DNA of 64,000 nucleotides. Origin: Paenibacillus contaminans. GTDB taxonomy: Bacteria > Bacillota > Bacilli > Paenibacillales > NBRC-103111. This document shows positions 54,149 through 63,297 of this stretch, piece after piece. The position numbers and the translations under genes are program-made. How positions within the stretch are numbered: the first letter of the stretch is position 1; each line of letters starts with the position of its first letter. Location: the NCBI RefSeq assembly GCF_003285015.1, contig NZ_QMFB01000003.1, positions 124,001-188,000 of the forward strand. The letters are read 5' to 3'. The notes under the pieces were generated by a model. That model had not been told where the DNA came from, did no database searches, and was given only the letters and a program-made list of their open reading frames with translations.

Positions 54149-54850
54149 TTATTTTTTCACCTTGTAGAACTCGTGATACAGCTTCATGAGCGCCCGCTTC
54201 TCAATGCGCGACACGTACGAGCGGCTTATGCCGAGCTCCTTCGCGATCTCACGCTGCGTTCGTTCCTCTCCCCCATGATCTAGACCAAATCGCCCTCGTA
54301 TAACTTCCTGCTCCCGGTCGTCGAGTATGTCCAGATGGGCGTATATTTTGCTTTTCTCGATCTTCAGCTGCACCTTCTCCGCCACATCGTCCGCTTCCGT
54401 TCCGAGGATATCGATAAGAGTAATTTCGTTGCCTTCCTTATCGGTTCCGATCGGATCGTGCAGCGACACGTCTTTGCGCGATTTTTTGAGGGAGCGGAGA
54501 TGCATAAGGATTTCGTTCTCTATGCAGCGTGCAGCAAACGTAGCCAGCTTCGTCCCCTTATCCGGCGAGAATGACTCGATCGCTTTGATCAAGCCGATTG
54601 TGCCGATCGAAATAAGATCCTCCAAATCTTCCCCGGTATTGTCAAACTTCTTGACGATATGGGCAACCAGTCTCAGATTGTGTTCGATGAGCAAGTTTCG
54701 GGAAACCTGATCGCCCTCGGCCATCCGTTTCAGGTGCTTCATTTCTTCTTCCTCGGCAAGCGGCTGCGGGAATGCATTATTTTTGACATAGGAAACGAGC
54801 AAGGATATTTGTTTAATGAACAATGCGATAGCGGCAAAAAATCCAGGCAT
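54149..54850 (-). CDS. sigK: RNA polymerase sporulation sigma factor SigK, uninterrupted
   Basis: 233 residues from the ATG at 54850 (GGAGGTGG seven bases upstream). The N-terminal pro-sequence [19 protein letters not shown] is hydrophobic, as in pro-sigma-K. [12 protein letters not shown] and [24 protein letters not shown] (region 2), [20 protein letters not shown] and the region 4 [29 protein letters not shown] are near-identical to the Bacillus protein. Sigma-K drives late mother-cell gene expression (coat, cortex release). In B. subtilis 168 the gene is split by the skin element; here it is contiguous. A sigma-K-type promoter lies upstream. Confidence 0.97.
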   Translation of the reverse strand: MPGFFAAIALFIKQISLLVSYVKNNAFPQPLAEEEEMKHLKRMAEGDQVSRNLLIEHNLRLVAHIVKKFDNTGEDLEDLISIGTIGLIKAIESFSPDKGTKLATFAARCIENEILMHLRSLKKSRKDVSLHDPIGTDKEGNEITLIDILGTEADDVAEKVQLKIEKSKIYAHLDILDDREQEVIRGRFGLDHGGEERTQREIAKELGISRSYVSRIEKRALMKLYHEFYKVKK

Positions 54851-54907
54851 TGATGAACCACCTCCAGACGTTCTGTTCCCACCGAAAATTAGAAACAAGA
54901 CTGTTAC

Positions 54908-54934
54908 ATTGTATGTGGGCAACGGCCTATCCGT
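54908..54934 (-). promoter_or_regulatory. Sigma-E/sigma-K-type promoter of sigK
   Basis: On the minus strand CATACAAT is an ideal mother-cell -10 element (sigma-E CATACANT, sigma-K CATANNNT). AC in GGCACGG, 17 bases upstream, fits the sigma-K -35. It is 58 bases before the start codon, matching the known autoregulation of sigK. Confidence 0.6.
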
Positions 54935-54972
54935 GCCTGTTCTACTAACAAAAAAACACCGAGTACTCTCCG

Positions 54973-55311
54973 ATGGAAAACTCAATGCTTGATTACGTTC
55001 AGATTCTGTTGCCTCGTCAACATGATCGAATTTTGATAGAATGGCATTATCTATCATGTTTGGAGGGAGTAGTCATCGAGCAGTTATTGAATAGGATCTT
55101 AACCGAGCTTTCGGAGATTCAACGTACGGTGGCGACAAAACAGGACGTCGCTGAGATCATCGCCCTGCTGCAGTCTTACCATGCCGAGAACATAGCCGCT
55201 GATGAGAAGCTGCTCGAAGGGATTCGAACCACTAACGATCGTCTGGATTTCCAACGTGAAAGGCTTATCAGAGCAGAAGAAGAGCTTTACCTCCTGGCCA
55301 GAAAGCAGTAA
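54973..55311 (+). CDS. Small coiled-coil protein, unknown function
   Basis: The believable protein starts at or after residue 30: [19 protein letters not shown], then [15 protein letters not shown] and [19 protein letters not shown], an amphipathic, coiled-coil-forming helix of about 78 residues. The open frame begins at an ATG at 54973, which has no Shine-Dalgarno. A strong GGAGGG at 55062-55067 instead points to 55075, where the codon is ATC; the nearest standard start (TTG 55087) is 19 bases away. The start is therefore unresolved. Small helical proteins of this type are common in Paenibacillus. Divergent from sigK. Confidence 0.6.
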   Translation: MENSMLDYVQILLPRQHDRILIEWHYLSCLEGVVIEQLLNRILTELSEIQRTVATKQDVAEIIALLQSYHAENIAADEKLLEGIRTTNDRLDFQRERLIRAEEELYLLARKQ

Positions 55312-55376
55312 AGACTCTCAGTGCCGACAAGCGCCGAGAGTCTTTTTTGTCTTTTTTGTCTTTTTTGTCTTTTTTG
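55312..55376 (+). terminator. Intrinsic terminator with four tandem T tracts
   Basis: AAGACTCTC and GAGAGTCTT form the stem (loop AGTGCCGACAAGCGCC). It is followed by four tandem TCTTTTTTG units (55341-55376), so the terminator T tract is repeated four times. It ends the coiled-coil protein gene and abuts the convergent moeA. Confidence 0.85.
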
Positions 55377-55381
55377 TCCCG

Positions 55382-56650
55382 TCACTCCGCCCATCCCAGC
55401 TTAATAATGTCTACCAGCTCGCCGGCTGACGTACCGCTTCCTCCCGGGGGTATGACAATCAAGCAATCGGAATCCTTGATTGAAAGCATGAGACTGGACC
55501 TGTCGGGGCCGGTCTGCTTAACAAGCAGCCTGCCATTTTCGACGTAGCTTTTGCCCCTTACGAATCTATGGTACGCGTTGACCTTCTGAAAGTCCTCGCC
55601 TAAGAATGCGGTCGCTTTCGGAGGGGTAACCTCCATTTTCCCTTGCATGCCCCAGAGTACGGGACGTACGAACAGCTCGAAGCCCACGAAGCAAGCCCCC
55701 GGATTCCCGGACAGCGCAAAAAGGAACTTTTCCTTCCACATCCCCGCAGTTGTCGGACTTCCCGGCCGCATCGTCACCTTGTTAAACAGCATCGTACCGT
55801 CCCAAGCGTCGAAAATATCAGCCATAATATCGTAATCGCCAACCGAAACCCCGCCTGTCGTGATGACAAAGTCGGAAGCAGCCATAGCTGCTGAAATTCG
55901 CCGCATTGCCAATTCCGCATCATCCGGAATCGATTCGTGAAGCTGAGGAATCCCCCCTGCATCTCTTACAAGCATAGCCAGCATATACGTATTGCTGTTC
56001 CGGATTTTGCCCGGCTCCAAAGGCGAATGAATATCCAGCAGCTCCGAGCCTGTCGAGAAAATAGCGACCCGCGGCCGTTTGAAAACGCTGAGCTCGCCGA
56101 TCCCGAAAGCGGCTAAAAGCGCAGCTTCGCCGGCGTTTATTTTCGCCCCCTTTTCAAGGATGAGCTCGCCTGTCGTCACCTCGACGCCGATGGGAGCTAC
56201 ATTTTGGCCAGCCAGTATTTCCTTTTTGATCGAAATGAACGTTTTCCCGTCCCGTTCGAACGTTTCCGTCATTTCGAGCATAATCACCGCATCCGCTCCG
56301 TCCGGAACCATTGCTCCTGTCATAATTCGGGACGCCGTTTTTCCGTTCACAGCTTTTGCCGGCCGCGATCCGCACGGAATATTTTCGATCACTTCCAATG
56401 TAACCGGACTTTCCGGGCTTGCCCCCGCTGTCGCCTCCGCTTGAACGGCAAACCCGTCCATTCCCGAGCGGCGAAAATGCGGCATATCGTTAGCTGCGTG
56501 TACATCACAAGCCAGCCTTCTGCCAAAAGCATCCTCCAGACGGACGACTTCCGATTCGCCTAGTCGAACAAGCTCTATTATTTTCCGCTGCGCCTCTTCT
56601 ACTTGAACGGCCTTTCGGCGAAAACGGTTTGGTTGATAAGAAGGTTCCAT
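55382..56650 (-). CDS. moeA: Molybdopterin molybdenumtransferase MoeA
   Basis: 422 residues from the ATG at 56650 (GGAGGATC upstream). MoeA inserts molybdate into adenylylated molybdopterin. Family blocks are DMPHFRRSGMDGFAV, RIMTGAMVPDGADAVIMLE, VAIFSTGSELLD, IRNSNTYMLAMLV, FVITTGGVSVGDYD and the ALSGNPGACFVGFELFV metal/substrate site, with domain IV at the end. No other Moco gene or molybdoenzyme is in the window. Confidence 0.96.
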   Translation of the reverse strand: MEPSYQPNRFRRKAVQVEEAQRKIIELVRLGESEVVRLEDAFGRRLACDVHAANDMPHFRRSGMDGFAVQAEATAGASPESPVTLEVIENIPCGSRPAKAVNGKTASRIMTGAMVPDGADAVIMLEMTETFERDGKTFISIKKEILAGQNVAPIGVEVTTGELILEKGAKINAGEAALLAAFGIGELSVFKRPRVAIFSTGSELLDIHSPLEPGKIRNSNTYMLAMLVRDAGGIPQLHESIPDDAELAMRRISAAMAASDFVITTGGVSVGDYDIMADIFDAWDGTMLFNKVTMRPGSPTTAGMWKEKFLFALSGNPGACFVGFELFVRPVLWGMQGKMEVTPPKATAFLGEDFQKVNAYHRFVRGKSYVENGRLLVKQTGPDRSSLMLSIKDSDCLIVIPPGGSGTSAGELVDIIKLGWAE

Positions 56651-56821
56651 ATGATCCTCCGAATTTTGCGTCACGCGCATGATGAACGGCTCCAGAACGT
56701 TTTCGCTTTCATCCCTGCGGATTCCTTCTGCACTCGGCACTTTCCTTATTTTCCACGCCGCGCGCTGCACGGTTATACGTCGGCTGGCCCCCCCCTGTAC
56801 AGTAGGTCGAAACAAGCTGTA

Positions 56822-56867
56822 CAAAAAAAGAGGCCGCCCCCGGTCTACTCGACCTAAGGACAGCCCC
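56822..56867 (-). terminator. Intrinsic terminator of the DUF4838 gene
   Basis: On the minus strand GGCTGTCC pairs with GGGCGGCC (G-T pairs included) around an inner GGTC/GACC hairpin and is followed by TCTTTTTTT. Confidence 0.7.
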
Positions 56868-56900
56868 TTGGCAATACTTCATGCTAAAGGATGCGTCAAA

Positions 56901-59900
56901 TCATGGAGCTTGGGGCGCGTCATCGGCGCGGATCAGCTCGATGTCGTCGAAATAAATCGTTTCGCCCCGGTTGAAATCTTTCATGTGCAGGAGCACCTGG
57001 GTTTTGGCCGTCTGCTTGCCGTTGTAGGTCGGCAGTACGTCAAACTCGAAGGACACCGTCGTCCATTTGCCGTTCGAGGTCGAGGCCTGCACGGTCGGTG
57101 ACAATGCCGACGCGAGATGGGCTCCGTTCTGATCACGAATCGATAAATTCATCGTCAGCGTGCCTGCCGTCTGGGCTTGCGTCAAATAATGGAACACGCC
57201 CACATAATGCCCCGGCTGAATCGGCATATCTTGAACCGGCCCTCCGCCGCCAGCCGCATTTTGCGCCGGATAGAGCCCGTCAACGGTCAAGCTGCTCTGA
57301 CCGCTCCTTTTCACCGTATCGGATCGCTTGAAGCCTTCGCCCCAGAACCACCATCCGTCCGGATTCGCTCCCGTCCACAACTCGAAAGACGAGTTTGTCA
57401 AAACCGGCGTATACCCGTCCAATCGCGGAACGGTTACGGCATTCGAACGAATCGAATCGACTCCTTGATAGCTTACTTCATATTGAACGGCTTGCTCCCA
57501 AGGCTGCCGCGGCAAAACCGGAACTGTCAGATAAGCCCTTTTCGTCGCATCATCCCATATGACGGAAGTCGGCGAAATCGTAACCGGCTCTCCCCCGCTC
57601 TGCTGCTGGATCGAAAAATCCGATACGGCCGGAATCTGCGCAGGCGCCCGGTTAAACGTTACGTCGATCGTGCCTTGACCGGCCTGCGCCGACGCCAGCA
57701 GCGGGATGTCGTTCGGATTGGCCGACTGGTACAGCTCAAAGTCGTCCAAATACATCGTGCCGCCTTCAAAAAAACCGTTGACGATCGCGGCCATCTGAAT
57801 CTTTTTGACGGCTACGTCATTGACTCTTGCAGGAATCTTATCCATGATCTGAATCGTTTCCCATCTGCCAAGCGAATTCATGAACGGCTGCTGATCACTC
57901 CTGATCGTCGCAAGCTTCTCACCGTTCTCGTCCAGCAGGTTTAATTCCAGCCAAATGTCGCCGACCGTTTGCGTGTCCGGCGTGACATAATATTTAAGCC
58001 GCGTTATCGCGAGGCCCGGCTTCGCATCGACCGTCTGGTTGATGTCGCCGTAATAGAAGTCGTGCACATAAACGCTCGAGTTTCCTGTAGCCGGCATTTC
58101 TTCTTTACGTTCAAACTTGCCGAAATTTAAAATATTCGCATCCCAGTGCTTAGCGGTCACTTTACCGTTCGCCGGATCGCCAAGCTCTTCGAAGGACGCA
58201 TTCAGGTTGACCGGGCCTTCATCCACCGCTTGAAGCAGCAGGTTTGCAAAAGCGGCTTCAGGTCCTCCGCTTCCTGCGAGTATCGCCGCTTGTTGCTTGA
58301 CGGCACCTCCGGCGGCTTCGTTAGCTTTCATGTAATCGACAAGCCGCCAGAATGCGTTCGCGTTCAAGCCGGACCAGACCATTTTTTCCGTTCTCGCGTC
58401 CCAAGGATGAACAAGCAGCGGATCGCTGCGGAATTCGTCCAGCAGCGTCAAACGCTTCTGGGCGTATTGCATGCTCGTCTCATAATCGGCCGATTGCGCA
58501 AGCAATTCAAGCGCGGACGCCTCGTCGGCAAGCGGCGGAACCGCTCTCGGGTAGCTGAGCGCCGATGCTTCGTAATACTCGAACGCCCGAAGGAGCAGCT
58601 CCGCCCGCTTCTTCTGCGGCTCCGTTTGCGCCTTGGCGACGGCCGTCTCCAGCCATGTCCGGTTTTGCGCGATTTCCTCGTCCGTGACGATTGACAAGTA
58701 AGAGGCGGAGTTGTACATAAAATAAACGATATTTTTACGGCTTTGGAACCAGTCCGTCTGCTGAATGCGATTTTCCCAGAAATCATCCCAATGATCGAAG
58801 TAAGCTTTCAAATATGGCGCCGCTTCGGGACCGACCGCCCGGTCATACCATTCGTTAAGCAAGCTGTCTACATCCTGATTCGGATCCCACATCAGCTTGG
58901 CCAGCAGCCACGGCTTCGGCCCTTCGCCTATGTTCGGATTCAACTCTCCGAAGAAAGCGACGGCTCCATTCTCTTTGCCGTACTTGAGAACGTCGCCCAT
59001 CAGGTGATTATAGGTCCGCGGAAGCGTGTACGGAGTTCCGTATATGTAATCATAGAACCCGACATGCGCAGCCTTTTGATTCCACGCATCGACGATAGCT
59101 TGATCTTTCGCGCGAACTGCGGCATCACTCCAGGACATCCTATCCTTCGTCAAATACGGAATGACACGCTCATGCAGCGGAAATGAAGGCGGATCGTACA
59201 CTTCCTGATAAGCGAGAACGCCAAACCATTTATCCGGATATACCTCGAGTACTTTAGCGACAACTTTGTTCACCCATCCAAAATAAATATCCGACATGTC
59301 CGGCAAGCCGATCGAGTTTTTCTCGTCCGTATAGCCCGGATGATCCGGATACTGCTCGCAATAATTTCCGCTGTCGTTTACGGCAAGGGAAATGGCGGAT
59401 TCGTTCGGATTTTGGCCAAACCACTGGATTACCCAGTCTGCAGCGATCTGCACGGTATCTTCATTGCTGTAGCAGGGCTGCCATCCCCAATAATGCGCAG
59501 GAATTTGCGGCACGCCGTCCTTGCGCGGATAATATTCCGGATGCGTGCTTAAATATTGGCCCGGCGGGAAAAAACGCCAAACGTTATGCTCCCATCCGCC
59601 GTTCTGATTGCGAAGCCTGTTGAACACGCCCCACTCATAGCGAACCGGATTGTTGCCGCCAACGTTCTCGTATTGAAGCGGATACATCATCCTCGACCAG
59701 TAGGCGGGTTCTTCCTTAACGGCCGTCCGGGGTACGGACAAATCGTTATGCTGCGGGACATCCTCCCCGTCGGCTCCCGGCATCAGCCAGCGAACGCCGA
59801 CATAACGCTCCAAAAATTCGTATACCCCATACTCCGTTCCGATCGGGGTCGGGCCGATGATCGCGACCGTTTTGCCGTGCGGGCGGATCAGGAAGCCGTC

Positions 59901-60251
59901 CTCCCTCATTCCCTGAAGGTCGTTCAGCGCATGAGGATCGCCGCCGGTGCCGACATACCCTACGAATAGGAACCTTTTGCCGTGCTCGGCGCCTTTCAGC
60001 TCCGACTCTTTCTTAATAGGCAGTTGAACGCCCGTCGATTTTTTCACGTATTCAACCAAGGTGTCTGCCGCTTCGAGCGTTCGCTCATCGGCGTCGGCTG
60101 CAACAAGAACGATCGCTGAAGCTTTATTGTTCTCGACGATGGGAATCCCGTTTTCTTGACCGGACGGATTCGCATATACGGCCTGCGACAAAACGCCAAA
60201 AACCAATACGCATAACAACAATAATGACAGCGCTTTCTTATTCCTCGACAA
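56901..60251 (-). CDS. Secreted DUF4838 glycan-active protein with GH67-N-like domain and C-terminal binding modules
   Basis: 1116 residues from a TTG at 60251; GAGAGGTG is seven bases upstream, and the nearby ATG leads to a stop after five codons. A signal peptide (LLLLCVLVFGVLSQAVYA) is followed by an alpha-glucuronidase-N-like domain at about 45-150 (TLEAADTLVEYVKKSTG, GTEYGVYEFLERYVGVRWL). The DUF4838 TIM-barrel-like domain at about 180-480 has SLAVNDSGNYCEQYP, FGVLAYQEVYDPP and AFFGELNPNIGEGPKPWL. Two jelly-roll modules (about 700-860 and 960-1110) surround an Ig-like insert. Enzymes of this architecture are believed to attack uronic-acid glycans, but the activity is not proven. It has its own promoter and terminator. 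Confidence 0.8.
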   Translation of the reverse strand: MSRNKKALSLLLLCVLVFGVLSQAVYANPSGQENGIPIVENNKASAIVLVAADADERTLEAADTLVEYVKKSTGVQLPIKKESELKGAEHGKRFLFVGYVGTGGDPHALNDLQGMREDGFLIRPHGKTVAIIGPTPIGTEYGVYEFLERYVGVRWLMPGADGEDVPQHNDLSVPRTAVKEEPAYWSRMMYPLQYENVGGNNPVRYEWGVFNRLRNQNGGWEHNVWRFFPPGQYLSTHPEYYPRKDGVPQIPAHYWGWQPCYSNEDTVQIAADWVIQWFGQNPNESAISLAVNDSGNYCEQYPDHPGYTDEKNSIGLPDMSDIYFGWVNKVVAKVLEVYPDKWFGVLAYQEVYDPPSFPLHERVIPYLTKDRMSWSDAAVRAKDQAIVDAWNQKAAHVGFYDYIYGTPYTLPRTYNHLMGDVLKYGKENGAVAFFGELNPNIGEGPKPWLLAKLMWDPNQDVDSLLNEWYDRAVGPEAAPYLKAYFDHWDDFWENRIQQTDWFQSRKNIVYFMYNSASYLSIVTDEEIAQNRTWLETAVAKAQTEPQKKRAELLLRAFEYYEASALSYPRAVPPLADEASALELLAQSADYETSMQYAQKRLTLLDEFRSDPLLVHPWDARTEKMVWSGLNANAFWRLVDYMKANEAAGGAVKQQAAILAGSGGPEAAFANLLLQAVDEGPVNLNASFEELGDPANGKVTAKHWDANILNFGKFERKEEMPATGNSSVYVHDFYYGDINQTVDAKPGLAITRLKYYVTPDTQTVGDIWLELNLLDENGEKLATIRSDQQPFMNSLGRWETIQIMDKIPARVNDVAVKKIQMAAIVNGFFEGGTMYLDDFELYQSANPNDIPLLASAQAGQGTIDVTFNRAPAQIPAVSDFSIQQQSGGEPVTISPTSVIWDDATKRAYLTVPVLPRQPWEQAVQYEVSYQGVDSIRSNAVTVPRLDGYTPVLTNSSFELWTGANPDGWWFWGEGFKRSDTVKRSGQSSLTVDGLYPAQNAAGGGGPVQDMPIQPGHYVGVFHYLTQAQTAGTLTMNLSIRDQNGAHLASALSPTVQASTSNGKWTTVSFEFDVLPTYNGKQTAKTQVLLHMKDFNRGETIYFDDIELIRADDAPQAP

Positions 60252-60681
60252 ACATTGTCACCTCTCCCAAAATAATAGTTGTAGGAAGCGTGCAAGCTGG
60301 TTTCCGGATGCGGGAAGAATCACCTCCCTTCGCCATCAAAAATATTATATATAATACATTATGTCGACTATTCTTCTATGTCAACAACTATATTAAACGA
60401 CATAATTTTACATCTAATTTGATTTTCGACACTGCTATGAGACCAACCGACCAATGACCAACGGCGTGTTCCTTCATCCCAAAACCGGCAATAAAAAATC
60501 CCTCCTCGCTGCATTTATATTATGGATGACGATCATCAGGCCAGTCTGATAGAATACAAGAATAATATGGGAATGCTGACCTTCCGGACTATCCCGAGGT
60601 CCTGCCGTCCGACAGTACAACTGTAAAAAGAACTACTCGAGCGACAATATCTGCCATTGAAAAAAAGAGAGGGGCAATATT
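60252..60681. other. Divergent spacer between the DUF4838 gene and the membrane protein gene
   Basis: 430 bases. The left part is the AT-rich DUF4838 promoter region. The right part (60430-60680) contains no gene. A TAGAAT near 60551 is a possible -10 for the membrane protein, without a clear -35. Confidence 0.4.
60356..60384 (-). promoter_or_regulatory. Promoter of the DUF4838 gene with flanking inverted repeat
   Basis: On the minus strand TTGACA (-35, consensus) and TAATGT (-10) are 17 bases apart, about 105 bases before the start codon. ATTATGTCG at 60358-60366 overlaps the -10, and its exact inverse CGACATAAT lies at 60398-60406 upstream of the -35, a layout suited to a repressor. Confidence 0.65.
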
Positions 60682-61683
60682 TTGAGAAAAGGAACGATCG
60701 TCGTATTTTCAGGTTTGGCCTGCCTTCTAGCTTTCCCGATCGGAGCTGAGGCGCATGTCAAGTGGTTCACGGATTTGCAGCCCGAGAAAGAATCGATGAT
60801 GAACATTCTTTCTCCGCTTTTCATGGGCCTTGCGGTGTTTATAGCCGTCCTTCTGGCCGCACTGACCCAAGTACTGCCTGCGTTTAACCGTTGGGGCTTT
60901 GCCGTTAAGACCGACCGATGGCTTGATCAAATGCGCGTTTATTCCATGCTCATTCTGAAGTACGGGACAGCTGCGGCCTTGCTCATTCAAGTGCTGTCCG
61001 GTTCGCTTTTCGTTCCCGAGTTTCATGCAAAAACGGCTCTCGAAACGGCGGCGCTTTGGGCTGCGATCGTTTTTCTGCTTATCCCGCACCGTATCGCCTC
61101 GAAGCTGGGCGCACTCTTGATTCTTTTCTTGTTTGTCCGCGTGACGCTCGATGCCGGCTGGTTTCATATGCTTGACTACGGCTTTTATGTGGCCATTGCG
61201 ATCGTATTGCTTTTGGAGAAAACAAAGGCGGAGCAGTGGGGATTTCCCTTTTTGTATCTCGGCACCGGATTGTCGCTTTGCTGGGTTGCGGTCGAAAAAT
61301 GGGTGTTCCCGGAGATGGCGATCGATATTATCCGCAATCATGGCGTGCCGACGTTTGGCTTCGCCCCCGAACCATTCGTCGTAATGGCTGCTTTTATCGA
61401 GTTTGTCGTCGGTTATTTGCTCGTTGTCGGCATTTTGAACCGGCTGCTAGCCTTTGTCTTAACCGGCATTTTCGTCTCGACGACGATGCTGTTCGGCATG
61501 ACGGAGCTTATCGGCCATTTTATGATCCATATCGTCCTCATTTTGTTCATTATCGAAGGAGTCAGCTTTTATAAACCGCCTGTCAAAATGCATCAAACGA
61601 TGCTCGAGCAGATGGTTTTCGTATCGCTCAACTTCATTTTTGTGCTTGGCGCTTTCGTTCTGATTTATTACCGCTTTGCGTAA
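60682..61683 (+). CDS. Polytopic membrane protein, DoxX-like, unknown function
   Basis: 333 residues from a TTG seven bases after GAGAGGGG. An N-terminal cleavable-signal-like stretch (GTIVVFSGLACLLAFPIGAEA) is followed by HVKWFTDLQP and about eight transmembrane helices. Charged or polar residues inside the membrane region include LDAGWFHMLDYGFY, GLSLCWVAVEKWVFPEM and ELIGHFMIHIVLILF. The spacing of the second half recalls DoxX/DoxD-type proteins. The His residues could bind a metal or haem, but I cannot name a family with confidence. Monocistronic. Confidence 0.65.
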   Translation: MRKGTIVVFSGLACLLAFPIGAEAHVKWFTDLQPEKESMMNILSPLFMGLAVFIAVLLAALTQVLPAFNRWGFAVKTDRWLDQMRVYSMLILKYGTAAALLIQVLSGSLFVPEFHAKTALETAALWAAIVFLLIPHRIASKLGALLILFLFVRVTLDAGWFHMLDYGFYVAIAIVLLLEKTKAEQWGFPFLYLGTGLSLCWVAVEKWVFPEMAIDIIRNHGVPTFGFAPEPFVVMAAFIEFVVGYLLVVGILNRLLAFVLTGIFVSTTMLFGMTELIGHFMIHIVLILFIIEGVSFYKPPVKMHQTMLEQMVFVSLNFIFVLGAFVLIYYRFA

Positions 61684-61702
61684 TAGCCCCATTAAGATGA
61701 TA

Positions 61703-61741
61703 AAAGCCGCTTGATCCAATGGGATCGGCGGCTTTGTTTTT
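61703..61741. terminator. Bidirectional intrinsic terminator
   Basis: AAAGCCGC and GCGGCTTT form the outer stem with an inner GATCC/GGATC; TGTTTTTG follows on the plus strand and TTTTATC on the minus strand. It lies between the convergent membrane protein and pncB genes. Confidence 0.8.
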
Positions 61742-61778
61742 GTATAACGGGCCTTGCTGTGCGCTAAATGCTTGCAGC

Positions 61779-63263
61779 TTACTCGGTTTCGCTTGCCGTA
61801 TGCGCATGAATCATGCTCATTTTCAGCTCCCATGCCGTTTCGCTTAGGTTCACGCGGTAGTGCTCGGGATTCAGCTTCCGCAAATATTGCGGCCAGAACA
61901 AGGCGAGCTGCCGTTTATGAAACAGGCGAATCTCTTCCAGCGCAGGCAGCTCCATCACCTGCTCGCCGTCCTTGAAAACCGCTTCGAGCAGCGGCAGCGC
62001 ATCATACCCTTCGACATATTTCTGCAAGTACGAATGCACGGGGTGAAAAAGCTTCAGCCTCTCCCCAGTCGGCGCCTTCTCGCCTTCCGTAAGGCAAATG
62101 TAGTCCGCGATCGCCTTCCCCGTCTTGCGGTCGACAATCCGGTAAACGTCCTTGCGGCCGGGCGTCGTCACTTTTTCGGGGTTGCCGGAAATTTTGATCG
62201 TCGGCTCCATCCGCGGCGCCCCGTCCCCTTGCGGACCGTCGGCTTCGCGCGCTACGAGCTTGTATACGCCGCCGAGCGCCGGCTGGTCGGCTGCCGTTAT
62301 AAGCTGGGTCCCGACGCCCCAGGTATCGATTTTTGCGCCCTGCGCCTTCAAGTTAAGGATCGTGTTTTCGTCCAAATCGTTCGAGGCGACGATCGCGACA
62401 TCTTCCATCCCTTCGGCGTCAAGCATGATCCGCGCTTGCTGCGACAAGTAAGCCAGGTCGCCGCTGTCCAGCCGGATACCCTGCAGCCGCTTCCCTTGCT
62501 CGCGCAGCTTCTTGCCGATGCGGATCGCGTTCGGCACCCCGCTGCTCAGCGTGTCGTACGTGTCCACAAGCAGTGTGACTTGACCCGGAAGCGCTTTGGC
62601 GAAACGCTCGAAAGCCTCTTCTTCTTCGGCGAAGCTTTGCACCCATGCATGGGCGTGCGTACCCTTCGTCGGAATGCCGAACATTTTGCCTGCCAGCATA
62701 TTGCTGGTGGCGTCGAAGCCTGCGACATAAGCCGCGCGAGCCCCCCACAGGGCGGCGTCCGCTTCCTGCGCCCGCCGCGTGCCGAATTCCAGCAGCCCGT
62801 CTTCGCCGGCGATCTGCTTAATCCGCGAAGCTTTGGTGGCGATAAGCGTCTGGTAATTCATAAAATTGAGAAGCGCCGTTTCGATCAGCTGCGTTTCGAA
62901 AACGCGTCCTTCCACGCGGAGAAGCGGTTCGTTCGGGAAGACGAGCGTCCCTTCCCTGACCGCAAAGAGGGAGCCTGTAAAGCGGAACCGCCGCAGCTCC
63001 TCCAAGAAACCCGGGTCATAATTTTCCTCCTGCTCGCCCAAGTAAGCTATATCGTCTTCTTCGAACCTCAGTGCTTGGATATAGTGCACGATACGCTCAA
63101 GCCCGGCGGAAACGGCATAACCGTTGCCGAACGGCAGCTTGCGGAAAAACGCCTCGAAAACCGTTTTTTTGTTGTGCGTACCGTTAACCCAATGCGCGTA
63201 CATCATATTGATCTGATATTTATCGGTATGAAGAGCCATGCCGGTAGTCGTTTGCATCATCAT
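61779..63263 (-). CDS. pncB: Nicotinate phosphoribosyltransferase
   Basis: 494 residues. PncB makes nicotinate mononucleotide from nicotinate and PRPP. Signatures are LHTDKYQINMMYAHW at the start, VFEAFFRKLPFGNGYAV, LLEFGTRRAQ, the phosphate-binding IRLDSGDLAYLSQQAR and VASNDLDENTI, then TWGVGTQLITAADQPALGGVYKLV. GAGGCGA precedes three successive ATG codons (63263, 63260, 63257), so the exact start is uncertain by two codons. It lies 34 bases after pncA and forms a salvage operon with it. Confidence 0.95.
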   Translation of the reverse strand: MMMQTTTGMALHTDKYQINMMYAHWVNGTHNKKTVFEAFFRKLPFGNGYAVSAGLERIVHYIQALRFEEDDIAYLGEQEENYDPGFLEELRRFRFTGSLFAVREGTLVFPNEPLLRVEGRVFETQLIETALLNFMNYQTLIATKASRIKQIAGEDGLLEFGTRRAQEADAALWGARAAYVAGFDATSNMLAGKMFGIPTKGTHAHAWVQSFAEEEEAFERFAKALPGQVTLLVDTYDTLSSGVPNAIRIGKKLREQGKRLQGIRLDSGDLAYLSQQARIMLDAEGMEDVAIVASNDLDENTILNLKAQGAKIDTWGVGTQLITAADQPALGGVYKLVAREADGPQGDGAPRMEPTIKISGNPEKVTTPGRKDVYRIVDRKTGKAIADYICLTEGEKAPTGERLKLFHPVHSYLQKYVEGYDALPLLEAVFKDGEQVMELPALEEIRLFHKRQLALFWPQYLRKLNPEHYRVNLSETAWELKMSMIHAHTASETE

Positions 63264-63297
63264 TCGCCTCTTTCCTCAAGCTCCATATATGCGTAAG

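Noticed and set aside
55202-55429. Frame with FVFFVFFVFF
   Set aside because: It is produced by the tandem TCTTTTTTG terminator repeats and overlaps real genes in other frames.
61860-63296. 478-codon plus-strand frame
   Set aside because: It is fully antisense to pncB, which has all family motifs; the frame is a codon-usage shadow with Arg/His-rich translation.
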